From Metabacillus litoralis (lineage in GTDB: Bacteria > Bacillota > Bacilli > Bacillales > Bacillaceae), in the NCBI RefSeq assembly GCF_007994985.1, contig NZ_VOQF01000005.1, positions 124,001 through 188,000 of the forward strand: DNA of 64,000 bases. Reading direction: 5' to 3'. The notes beneath the pieces were generated by a model. That model was not told the DNA's origin, ran no database searches, and saw only the letters and a program-made list of their open reading frames with translations. Numbering within the stretch: position 1 is the first letter of the stretch; each line of letters begins with the position of its first letter. The position numbers were made by a program, and so were the translations under genes. Positions 18,413 through 27,577 of this stretch are shown piece after piece.

Positions 18413-18550
18413 TTACTATCTAAAATATGCTTATGTCGAGATTTGTATCCGCTAAATACTTAGAGTGATTTTACAACAGATTAAGAGAGCTAACCAAATG
18501 TACATTCGGTCCTTAAGGTCTTCTACACAAAAACTATATAAAGTTGATTG

Positions 18551-18726
18551 TGGCGGAAGGTGTGAGACTCCTGCGGGTGCAGCGGGACAGGTGAGATCCC
18601 ACAGGCGCTGTGCGCCGAGGAAGCTCACCGCCCGGCCCTAGGAAGAATTGCTTATTAAAAAAGTCGGTAATTGGACTTTTTTTATATTCTTCGCGCGGAA
18701 AGCGAGCAACCTGTAGCGCAAATCAA
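18551..18726 (+). repeat. GC-rich hairpin repeat, copy B, with an internal hairpin insertion
   Basis: The first half matches the family (CTCCTGCGGG at 18579, inner arms GTGAG/CTCAC). The second half is split: about 57 bases (roughly 18635-18692) lie between CCGCCCG and GCGGAAAGCGAGC. The insert is itself a hairpin with arms GAAGAAT/ATTCTTC and AAAAAAGTC/GACTTTTTT. It fills much of the 565-base ctpB-swrA gap; a TATAAT at 18883-18888 lies before swrA but lacks a clear -35. Confidence 0.75.
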
Positions 18727-18911
18727 CTAGCACCAGTACATTTTACATAGCAGATTGGTCTGAAGCTTTTTAATATAATGTTATTAATATTGTCAGTTTA
18801 ACTTCAACAATTGATTTCCTGCATCGTTTTAGCAATTCTTTCTATCTTCAAGGACGTAAAACCCACCCCCTCAACGAACCTCTATAATAAACAAACCAGG
18901 GGGAACTAATC

Positions 18912-19262
18912 TTGAGAAAATCCAGCTATCAAAGGGAACTTGTATATCAAAACCTACTAGACGAACTAACTGAAAAAGTAATCGTATCACCTCACTCCCA
19001 TGCAAGCTCTAGTAAATACATTCACCTATTTTGTATGTACTTAGCAAACTACTCCGAGAAGAAAACCATCCAAGAAGTGGACGAGCAAATCGTAAAAGAA
19101 TACTTTACCTATTTAACCAAAAGCCATAAACGATTAACACTCACTTTATCAGATATAAAAAAATCAATACAGATGATATCAGAAACCTTAAATATTGAAC
19201 TTGGTCAAACCTTGAATGATTTTTCCCTTTCCAACAGTAGTCTTTGGAACAAGTTAAAATAA
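18912..19262 (+). CDS. swrA: Swarming motility regulator SwrA
   Basis: 116 residues, the length of SwrA. The C-terminal half (KEYFTYLTKSHKRL, SDIKKSIQMIS, LNDFSLSNSSLW) fits the recalled B. subtilis SwrA pattern KHYFNYLMKNHKRL...LKDFSLSNVTLW. SwrA partners DegU to activate the fla/che operon and swarming. The start is TTG with GGGGGA (18899-18904) 7 bases upstream. Gene order ctpB-swrA-minJ also supports the call. B. subtilis laboratory strains carry a broken swrA; this copy is intact. The fold resembles a lone N-terminal domain of a tyrosine recombinase, with no catalytic domain. Confidence 0.88.
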   Translation: MRKSSYQRELVYQNLLDELTEKVIVSPHSHASSSKYIHLFCMYLANYSEKKTIQEVDEQIVKEYFTYLTKSHKRLTLTLSDIKKSIQMISETLNIELGQTLNDFSLSNSSLWNKLK

Positions 19263-19379
19263 GCATACTCAATTGTTAAGAGAGATGGTAAAATATGAGT
19301 AACTGATTTCAAAAAAATGAAAGTTTTTTGGACAAGTTCAAACTAGATACGGCTAAAAACAGTGAGGTGGGATTCTGTT

Positions 19380-20567
19380 TTGATAGAAAATTGGTTACTA
19401 GAGTTGCTGTGGGCTGTTGGTCGCTTCTTCATCCATCCACTCTTTTATTTATTTTTTCTTTTAACACTTGCTTATGGTTATTTTCGCGTTAAGCGTGAAA
19501 GAAGGTCATTTCATACGAGAGTTCGTGATCTTTATGATGAAATGAAATTTACTTATACAAAGGGAATACTTGCAGGGTTGATATTATCAATTATTTTATT
19601 TGCAGTAGGCTTAAGTCTTCCTTTCGGTGCAATTGTACTATGTGCAATAGTAACAGCAGTCATTGGTTTTACGTTTCGATTACGTTGGCTTTCTGCTGCC
19701 TTTACAATCGGGTTAACATTCTTCGCTATTTCCATTCTACCAGTGGAAAGTGCTGAGAAATTTGATTCTTTTTTAATTGGCTTATCAGAAACTAGCTTTA
19801 CATCACTTAGTATTTTGGCTGGATTACTGATTTTAACAGAAGGTGTGCTCATTTTCCGAACAGCGCATCAACACACATCACCATATATAAAAACAAGCAC
19901 AAGAGGTTTACCAATTGGTACTCATGAATCCAATCGTACGTGGATGCTGCCATTGCTATTTTTGGTTCCAGGCGGAGACTTAACATCTACCTTGTCATGG
20001 TGGCCTGTGTTATCCATTGGTGGACAACCCTTTCTTCTCTTGTTTATTCCTTTTTTCCTAGGCTTTCATCAACGAGTGCAGGGTTCAATGCCATTAGAAA
20101 GCATTAAAGTAACAGGAAAGCGTGTAGTCTGGTTAGGTGTTATGACCTTAGTAATTGCTGTTAGCAGTATATGGTTCACTCCTGCTGCGTTTATCGGCAT
20201 GTTTATAGCAATGATTGGGCGTGAGTTTATTACGATTCGTCAGCGTATAAATGATGATTCAGCTGCCTTTTATTTTTCAAAAAGAGATCATGGCTTAATG
20301 ATTTTAGGCATTCTTCCACAGTCACCCTCAGAAAAGATGGGGTTACAGGTTGGAGAAATGGTAATGAAGGTTAATGGTTATTCAGTTACCTCTGTTGAAG
20401 AACTTTATCAGGCATTGCAAAAGAATTCTGCGTTTTGCAAGCTAGAGATTATTGATTTTAACGGAGAAATTCGTTTTGCACAAAGAGCTTTGTATGATGG
20501 TGAACATCATGAATTAGGCATACTTTTTGTAGAAGATGATAAGAAATGGGAAACAGAAGCGGTTTAA
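19380..20567 (+). CDS. minJ: Division-site adaptor MinJ (PDZ membrane protein)
   Basis: 395 residues from TTG 19380; GAGGTGG (19364-19370) lies 9 bases upstream, while the earlier in-frame GTG at 19362 overlaps that site. About seven to eight membrane helices (residues 10-290) precede a C-terminal PDZ domain (about 305-385; ILGILPQSPSEKMGLQVGE). MinJ bridges DivIVA and MinD, placing the Min system at septa and poles; it was also named SwrAB because mutants fail to swarm. Length and order match B. subtilis yvjD/minJ. It converges on the next gene. Confidence 0.9.
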   Translation: MIENWLLELLWAVGRFFIHPLFYLFFLLTLAYGYFRVKRERRSFHTRVRDLYDEMKFTYTKGILAGLILSIILFAVGLSLPFGAIVLCAIVTAVIGFTFRLRWLSAAFTIGLTFFAISILPVESAEKFDSFLIGLSETSFTSLSILAGLLILTEGVLIFRTAHQHTSPYIKTSTRGLPIGTHESNRTWMLPLLFLVPGGDLTSTLSWWPVLSIGGQPFLLLFIPFFLGFHQRVQGSMPLESIKVTGKRVVWLGVMTLVIAVSSIWFTPAAFIGMFIAMIGREFITIRQRINDDSAAFYFSKRDHGLMILGILPQSPSEKMGLQVGEMVMKVNGYSVTSVEELYQALQKNSAFCKLEIIDFNGEIRFAQRALYDGEHHELGILFVEDDKKWETEAV

Positions 20568-20593
20568 AAACTGGCATAATAAATAGCAATAAA

Positions 20594-20632
20594 AATAAGC
20601 GCATGGAGAAAATAATTCTCCATGCGCTTATT
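20594..20632. terminator. Bidirectional terminator between minJ and the YcxB-like gene
   Basis: AATAAGCGCATGGAGAA (20594-20610) pairs perfectly over 17 bases with TTCTCCATGCGCTTATT (20616-20632). A/T-rich flanks on both sides suit termination from both convergent genes. Confidence 0.88.
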
Positions 20633-20643
20633 CTTTGTATCAA

Positions 20644-21169
20644 TCACATCAATTTAACTTTTTTAGCATTCATATTTTTGACAATCAGCTTTTTAAAAAG
20701 AATAATATCTTTCTTGTTTTCAAAAAATCTCTTTGGTATAAGCTTTATTTTTAGAAATGTAGAGGCGGAACATTTCATAGTGTTCATGTGCGACTAAAAT
20801 GTCATTCCAATCCAAGGAAGAGTTTGATCTTCTTACATTTTGAGTTATTCCAACGTTATCAAATATATATGTTAATTCGCTTTTTATTAGTTGATCACTA
20901 CTATATTCTCTACGAATACGGATGCGTAATCCTATTATTAATATTAATGTAAAGAAACCTGCAATTATTAAAGCAATTATGAATGAAATGGGCACTATTA
21001 ATATCCAATCACCAGAAAAAAGACGAGTACACATATAGGTTAAAACTAATAGTGCAGTAATAAAATAACCTATGACAATCTTCCTTTGATGATACCGATT
21101 ATGCTTTAGATAATCCTTAAATGTTAAGGTACCCGTGGCAGTTACTTCTATCTGTTTATCTTGTGTCAT
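20644..21169 (-). pseudogene. YcxB-like membrane protein, apparent frameshift near its C-terminus
   Basis: The uninterrupted frame (20720-21169) gives 149 residues with two membrane helices (about 35-85) and a YcxB-type C-terminal domain (ITQNVRRSNSSLDWNDILVAHEHYEMFRLYISKNKAY). It then stops after TKEIF. In another frame of the same strand, from about 20735 to the stop at 20644-20646, the expected continuation is read: PKRFFENKKDIILFKKL... ending KVKLM. That frame ends 12 bases before the shared terminator, as a real gene end would. A small indel near 20732-20745 explains both. Ribosome site AGGAGG is 5 bases before ATG. Function of the family is unknown. Confidence 0.72.
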
Positions 21170-21359
21170 TTTTCCTCCTTAATTTTAATATAATCAATTA
21201 TTTTAACATATTATTCCTATGGATCTAAACATTAGGTTAGGTAACTACACTATTTTCCAGTGCAGGATCTTAATATGTAATGCTAGTTGCTCTTAGAATA
21301 GATATAATATATTTATATGGTTCTTTTATCTGTATAGGCTTTTTTGAAAGGAGTTTACT

Positions 21360-22196
21360 ATGGGTTTGTTATCTCTTTTTATTACAGCTCTCATAGCTCT
21401 AATATTATTAACCACATATATAAAAAGCAGCAAGAAGTCGATTTATTATATGGGTTGGCTTGCTGTCCTTCTCTTTTTCTCTTTATTAATATACAATGGT
21501 AAGCAATTAAAAGCAGAGTTCAATAGTTTAGCAAATTCATTAAGTGAACCAGCGTTTTTACAACATATGATGGCTGGTGAAGAAATTATCCTTACTGAAA
21601 AGATGTTAGATGTACCTTTAGTATCACAGCTTCCAGAACTACCAAGAGGCTGCGAGGTAACTAGCTTAGCTATGCTCCTCTTATACGAGGGAATTGAAGT
21701 AGATAAAATGGAGTTAGCTCAAAATGTGAAAAAGGATCCTACTCCCAAGACTGTTAAAAATGGTGTGATTCACTTTGGTAACCCTCACTATGGCTTTGTT
21801 GGAGATATGTATACCTTTAACAACCCTGGTTATGGAGTTTATCACGAGCCAATTGAGGAGCTTGCTGAAAAGTATGTTCCAAATAAAGTGGTTAATTTGT
21901 CAGGATATGATTTTGAAGAAGTCATTCAGCATATTAATGCGGGTTCACCTGTATGGGTAATTGCAAATACCATGTTTAAAACTCTACCAGAAACATTTTT
22001 TGAAACGTGGGAAACACCACAAGGGAAAATTAAGATAACCTATAAAGAGCATTCAGTTGTTGTAACAGGTTATGATGAACAATTTATTTATTTTAATGAT
22101 CCTTTAGCAAATGAGAAAGATCGAAAAATACCGAAAGAAAACTTTATAGCTGCTTGGGAACAGATGGGGAAACAGGCGATTGCTATTAAACATTAA
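21360..22196 (+). CDS. C39-like (papain-fold) peptidase, membrane-anchored, YvpB-like
   Basis: 278 residues. The N-terminus has two hydrophobic segments (1-18 and 27-45). The C39_2 domain (about 80-278) has a catalytic Cys in LPRGCEVTSLAMLL near residue 100, and the His/Asp pair in HSVVVTGYDEQFIYFNDPL near 231. These are the papain-like triad elements. It probably acts outside the membrane; the substrate is unknown and it is not a bacteriocin transporter because no ABC domain is present. Ribosome site AAAGGAG precedes ATG. Confidence 0.82.
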   Translation: MGLLSLFITALIALILLTTYIKSSKKSIYYMGWLAVLLFFSLLIYNGKQLKAEFNSLANSLSEPAFLQHMMAGEEIILTEKMLDVPLVSQLPELPRGCEVTSLAMLLLYEGIEVDKMELAQNVKKDPTPKTVKNGVIHFGNPHYGFVGDMYTFNNPGYGVYHEPIEELAEKYVPNKVVNLSGYDFEEVIQHINAGSPVWVIANTMFKTLPETFFETWETPQGKIKITYKEHSVVVTGYDEQFIYFNDPLANEKDRKIPKENFIAAWEQMGKQAIAIKH

Positions 22197-22256
22197 TTGA
22201 AAGTAACGTATGGTCGCTATTTTTGGGTAGCAGAAACAAATTTGTTTATAAATGTT

Positions 22257-22294
22257 AAAAAAGCGTTTACAAATGGTATTTCTTTCTATATACT
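22257..22294 (+). promoter_or_regulatory. Sigma-A promoter of glpFK with overlapping cre-like site
   Basis: TTTACA (22266-22271), 17-base spacer, TATACT (22289-22294). A cre-like 15-mer at 22257-22271 (AAAAAAGCGTTTACA) has two mismatches to WTGNAARCGNWWWCA and covers the -35 box, which would place glycerol genes under CcpA. Confidence 0.7.
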
Positions 22295-22332
22295 AAATTT
22301 AACAAGTTAAATCGTGCTGATGAGTGATGGAG

Positions 22333-22390
22333 AGACAGCCATTTGCAACTAATAAATTATTTATTAGTTGTAAGTGGGCTGTCTTTTTTT
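22333..22390 (+). promoter_or_regulatory. glpFK leader terminator (GlpP antitermination target)
   Basis: AGACAGCC (22333-22340) pairs with GGCTGTCT (22377-22384) and, inside it, CAACTAATAA (22346-22355) pairs with TTATTAGTTG (22361-22370); seven T follow. A strong terminator about 60 bases before glpF and after its promoter is the arrangement by which GlpP with glycerol-3-phosphate permits read-through in B. subtilis. glpP is present 2.7 kb downstream. Confidence 0.85.
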
Positions 22391-22451
22391 ACTCTAAATA
22401 TTTTCTAACTTGTTAAAAATGTAAGCAATGACAAAACAGGGGGGATACTTT

Positions 22452-23288
22452 ATGTCAGCTTTTTTGGGTGAAATTATTGGTACGATGATTCTCATTATTT
22501 TTGGGGGAGGCGTTGTTGGAGGGGTAGTTCTTAATAAATCGAAAGCACAGAATTCTGGTTGGATCGTTATTACAATGGGCTGGGGTTTTGCAGTAGCATT
22601 TGGGGTATATGCTGTTGGTAGTATTAGTGGTGCTCATTTAAATCCAGCGGTAACAGTAGGTTTTGCATCAATTGGTCAATTTCCATGGGCAGATGTTCCA
22701 ACATATATCGCAGCTCAAATGATTGGAGCATTTCTGGGTGCAACAATTGTTTGGTTATACTATTATCCACATTGGAAAGCGACTGAAGATAAAGGTGCAA
22801 AATTAGCGGTTTTTTCTACAGATCCAGCGATTGCTCATACTCCATCTAATTTTATTAGTGAAGTTTTAGGAACAGCGGTATTAGTTTTTGGACTATTATC
22901 AATAGGTGCAAATCAATTTACAGAAGGTTTAAACCCAATCATTGTTGGTTTCTTTATCACAGCTATCGGACTTTCTCTTGGTGGAACAACGGGATATGCA
23001 ATTAATCCTGCACGTGACTTAGGACCACGAATAGCACACTTTTTACTTCCAATTGCAGGTAAGGGGTCCTCGAATTGGAAATATGCATGGATACCTGTTG
23101 TAGGACCTATTGTCGGTGGTGTTTTAGGATCGCAATTTTACCAAGTGTTATTTGTAAATGGCTCTGAAATGGGACTATATATTTTAATAGGTTTATTGGC
23201 AATCATTGTTTTAGGGGTAAGATTTACTAGTGGTAGTAAAACAGTAGACATAAATAAAACACCTAACATGAATAAGCAAGCACTGTAA
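22452..23288 (+). CDS. glpF: Glycerol uptake facilitator
   Basis: 278 residues from ATG 22452; GGGGGGA (22439-22445) is 6 bases upstream, while the in-frame ATG 22428 precedes that site. Six membrane helices and both half-helix NPA boxes (NPAVTVG near residue 67 and NPARDLGPR near 192) mark the aquaporin family; the Asp and Gly after the second box are typical of glycerol facilitators. It lets glycerol diffuse into the cell for GlpK. Followed after 27 bases by glpK. Confidence 0.95.
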   Translation: MSAFLGEIIGTMILIIFGGGVVGGVVLNKSKAQNSGWIVITMGWGFAVAFGVYAVGSISGAHLNPAVTVGFASIGQFPWADVPTYIAAQMIGAFLGATIVWLYYYPHWKATEDKGAKLAVFSTDPAIAHTPSNFISEVLGTAVLVFGLLSIGANQFTEGLNPIIVGFFITAIGLSLGGTTGYAINPARDLGPRIAHFLLPIAGKGSSNWKYAWIPVVGPIVGGVLGSQFYQVLFVNGSEMGLYILIGLLAIIVLGVRFTSGSKTVDINKTPNMNKQAL

Positions 23289-24842
<1,554 letters not shown>

Positions 24843-24897
24843 ACATATATTAATAAAGTTTATACATGTTAATAGATTAGGTCTGAGATAAATGAGG

Positions 24898-24948
24898 GGA
24901 CCACAACAAAGCTGAAGTTTAAAACAGCTTATGTTGTGGTCCTTATTT
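24898..24948 (+). terminator. Terminator after glpK
   Basis: GGACCACAAC (24898-24907) pairs with GTTGTGGTCC (24933-24942); within it AAGCTG pairs with CAGCTT; TTATTTTT follows. Its two-tier shape resembles the glpF leader terminator, so it could be a second GlpP target ahead of glpP, but a plain terminator is equally possible. Confidence 0.75.
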
Positions 24949-25120
24949 TTGCTGTAAACCAGATAGTTTTTCTTTACTTTAATAGATAGAGAATAAATTG
25001 TAAAAGAGCCTATTGCGAAAAGTGTTTAACGATATTTATTGCAATACTCATATTAGTTAATATATGTTAAAAGTATAGTATTATATAGAGATAATAGAAT
25101 AAGGGATTTGAGGGGATAAA

Positions 25121-25669
25121 ATGGATTTTAATGGACAGAAGATTTTGCCTGCAATAAAGACAATGAAGGACTTTGAAATAATTTTGAAAAGTGATATTGA
25201 GTACATTGTTATGCTAGAAGTCCATATTGCACAAGTGGAGAACATCATGAAATATGCTCATAAACATGACAAAAAGGTATTATTGCATGCTGACTTGATA
25301 CAAGGTCTAAAAAATGATGAATATTCCGCTGAGTATCTCTGTCAAAAAATCAAGCCTGATGGTCTTATTTCAACAAGAGGTAGTGTTTTAAAAACCGCAA
25401 ATAAAAACAACGTTTTATCAATACAGCGACTTTTTTTGCTAGACACAATAGCACTAGAAACTGGATATAAATTAATTCAAAAGGTTCAACCTAAATTTAT
25501 TGAAGTACTACCAGGATGTGTTCCTCATCTTATAGAAAGAATAAGTAAAGAAACTGGACTGCCAATCATTGCGGGAGGACTTATAACAAATCCTAATGAA
25601 GTCGAGAGTGTCCTTTCAGCAGGTGCGAAAGCTATCACAACATCTCGAAAGGAATTGTGGAAATTATAA
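25121..25669 (+). CDS. glpP: Glycerol-3-phosphate-responsive antiterminator GlpP
   Basis: 182 residues, the family length, forming a TIM-barrel-like fold (start ILPAIKTMKDFEIILKSD; LLHADLIQGLKNDEYSAEYL; C-terminal LPIIAGGLITNPNEV and AITTSRKELW). GlpP with glycerol-3-phosphate binds glp leader RNA and prevents termination. Here glpP follows glpFK rather than preceding it, and no glpD is in the window. Ribosome site GAGGGG precedes ATG. Its stop codon sits inside the 8-bp left target duplication of a MITE-like element. Confidence 0.92.
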   Translation: MDFNGQKILPAIKTMKDFEIILKSDIEYIVMLEVHIAQVENIMKYAHKHDKKVLLHADLIQGLKNDEYSAEYLCQKIKPDGLISTRGSVLKTANKNNVLSIQRLFLLDTIALETGYKLIQKVQPKFIEVLPGCVPHLIERISKETGLPIIAGGLITNPNEVESVLSAGAKAITTSRKELWKL

Positions 25670-25671
25670 AA

Positions 25672-25832
25672 GGCTTTTTTCTGAAAGATTGTTGCCAATT
25701 GCCCTAATTTTGCAGTTGAAACATTGTTTTATTACATAATAGGTACTAATCAATGAAGAAAAGATGCCACTATGCTTGATACAGAGCTGTTTACTAGGAG
25801 TTGCTAAAGCAACAAAGTTTATGAAAACAGCC
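25672..25832 (+). mobile_element. MITE-like element M1 (161 bp) with 8-bp target duplication
   Basis: Ends GGCTTTTTTC and GAAAACAGCC are inverted repeats that continue inward as TTGTTGC (25690-25696) and GCAACAA (25809-25815). TTATAAAA flanks both sides (25664-25671 and 25833-25840). There is no coding capacity. Same family as 26930-27090, 47642-47804 and 61681-61842, with internal matches such as GAAAAGATGCCACTA. The size, terminal repeats and 8-bp duplication fit a non-autonomous transposon mobilised by an unlinked transposase. Confidence 0.8.
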
Positions 25833-25841
25833 TTATAAAAA

Positions 25842-26077
25842 GAGGTTAGGACAAATGTATTTTATCAAAATAGAAACCGAATAATGGGAGTAGGTGAAGT
25901 TACGCCGCTCCTTAAAATATACTTCGCTTTCCGCGGGAAGATGGCAAGCCGCTTCGTACTACGCACTGTGGGGACTTGCAGTTGCTTTTCATCCCGCATT
26001 AGTCAACGTATATTTCATCCGCTAAGCTATTACTTTGTTCGGAATTTTTGTTAATTACTTAAGTTGTGTCCCAGCCC
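25842..26077 (-). mobile_element. Inverted-repeat-bounded element carrying a GC-rich hairpin (copy C)
   Basis: Ends GAGGTTAGGACA (25842-25853) and TGTCCCAGCCCC (26066-26077) are imperfect inverted repeats. Read on the minus strand, the core at about 25905-26024 is a diverged copy of the GC-rich hairpin family: outer arms AAATATAC/GTATATTT, inner arms GCAAG/CTTGC, and the shared CCCGCGGAAAGCGAAG. It begins 1 base after M1's right duplication, so two elements stand back to back in the 411-base gap after glpP. Confidence 0.65.
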
Positions 26078-26080
26078 CAA

Positions 26081-26569
26081 TTAATAATCCTTATTCTGAG
26101 ACGGAGTATTCTTTTGACCGATCACTTTATCATAACCAACTTGAAAACCATACATTAATAGTGACTTTATCAAGAATGATAAAGAAAGTTGAAATTTTGT
26201 AATCTTAACAAGTGATGCATAGCCCATTTTTTTAAACCAATCAAGAATGAAATAAGTAAAGAAAGAATCAACAATAGTATTTATTAACATGTACAAATTG
26301 AATTTTCCATATGTGAATTTTAAAATCCAAAATGATCCAACAATGAATGGTCCGAGTATTAAAGGGAGTTCTCCTATAACATTAGGTTTTACATGGAAAG
26401 GAAACCACCACCATTTTTTCTTCTCCGCAAAATAGCCTTCAGCTGTTAAAATTAAACTCATGAATAATACGCTTGGTAAAAATCTTATCAATGTTTTTTT
26501 CTTTAAAAATGGGATGGATAGCCATGGTAAGAGAGTCATTAAGATCATGAAAACTTTTGAATTCTTCAT
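26081..26569 (-). CDS. Multi-pass membrane protein of unknown function
   Basis: 162 residues, very hydrophobic, with about four or five membrane helices. A charged aromatic loop (FAEKKKWWWFPFHVKPNVIG near residues 47-66) precedes LPLILGPFIVGSFWILKFTYG. The pattern resembles small membrane proteins of the CBO0543 type found in spore-formers, a tentative match by eye. Ribosome site AGGTGG is 7 bases before ATG on the minus strand. It stands alone between repeat elements, suggesting an accessory gene. Confidence 0.6.
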   Translation of the reverse strand: MKNSKVFMILMTLLPWLSIPFLKKKTLIRFLPSVLFMSLILTAEGYFAEKKKWWWFPFHVKPNVIGELPLILGPFIVGSFWILKFTYGKFNLYMLINTIVDSFFTYFILDWFKKMGYASLVKITKFQLSLSFLIKSLLMYGFQVGYDKVIGQKNTPSQNKDY

Positions 26570-26723
26570 TGGTAAACCACCTTTGCAATTTTCTGTATAC
26601 GTTAAATATCCCCAATTTCATAAAGTTTATGTGTTTTCTAAAGAATAATTCATTTCTTGTCAAACTGCTTCTAAGTTCCTTTAAGGTGGCGGTTTTGAAC
26701 GATACCGACCTGATATTTACTAA

Positions 26724-26918
26724 TTAGACTTCAGCTTGTCGAATAGCCAATATTTCAATAGAATCAAGTACATCTTCAAATAAAAGCGCATGCCCTAGTT
26801 GGTCCTCTAACCATAAATTCGTTAGTGGGACAGGTTCTTTTCCTTGAACTAAATAACTTAAAATCCGTAAATTTACTTGATTTTCCGCTAATCTTATACG
26901 TACGAGGTAATATGCCAA
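26724..26918 (-). pseudogene. Possible gene remnant or small unknown protein
   Basis: A 64-codon frame opening at TTG (26918) without a recognisable ribosome site. The product (VRIRLAENQVNLRILSYLVQ...) has mixed, protein-like composition, but I do not recognise it. It ends 12 bases from element M2, so it may be a gene fragment left by insertion or deletion. A chance frame is possible. Confidence 0.25.
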
Positions 26919-26929
26919 GTAATTAAGGT

Positions 26930-27090
26930 GGCTCTATTCTGAAAGATTGTTGCTATGTATTAAAAAATATGAAGTAGAAAGAGTGTTTTTTGCATATAGG
27001 GTACCATTTTTTCAAGAAGAGAAGCCACTAGACTTTTTTCTGAGCTGTTTTCATCTTGCATTTAAAAGCAACAATATTTGTGAAACAGCC
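26930..27090 (+). mobile_element. MITE-like element M2 (161 bp)
   Basis: Begins GGCTCTATTCTGAAAGATTG and ends GTGAAACAGCC; same length as M1 and shared internal blocks (CTGAAAGATTGTTGC; GAAGCCACTA). Flanking octamers differ (ATTAAGGT, TTATTGAA), so the target duplication has decayed or was never present. No coding capacity. Confidence 0.72.
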
Positions 27091-27577
27091 TTATTGAACT
27101 AAATAAATTAATCTTAAAACTGTATATTACAATCGAGAGAATGTCGAAATTTGTCTTTTGGAGATAAGAATAATGTCTCATTGAATAGTTTATCACGTCA
27201 TTTGGATAGATAAAGATGCTATTAGGATATAAATGAGTTGGACATTTTCAATGATTGTCATTAATATTGTAAAGAATTATTAATAGAGTTCTAAATTGAA
27301 AAGGGGAAGGCATAATAACTAGTTTAACACGGTCCTGTTTATTGAACTTTTACTCTTATTGATAAATTCAGAAATTAAGTATTGTTATTTATGATTAACT
27401 TGTCCCCTTATAGATATGGTGAAAAAAATCTTCGTCTTAGTAACCTATTCAACAAATAACTAAATGAATAGTAAAAATATAAGTAATTCAGAAAAGATTT
27501 GACGAATTCATGAATAGGAATCGAGTCTGGTATTAGTTTATATAACAGCTCTATCAATGGTTTTATGGAGGATAAGG
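27091..27577. other. 487-base AT-rich gap upstream of the GGDEF/EAL gene
   Basis: No gene, no strong hairpin and no convincing promoter seen. A lone TTGACG at 27499-27504 has no suitably spaced -10. A single GATAAATTCAGAAA at 27360 resembles one unit of the 20-bp arrays but is not repeated. Confidence 0.5.

Noticed and set aside
27357-27375. Single GATAAATTCAGAAA as a sixth array
   Set aside because: Only one unit, no leader, no periodicity; expected by chance in AT-rich DNA.
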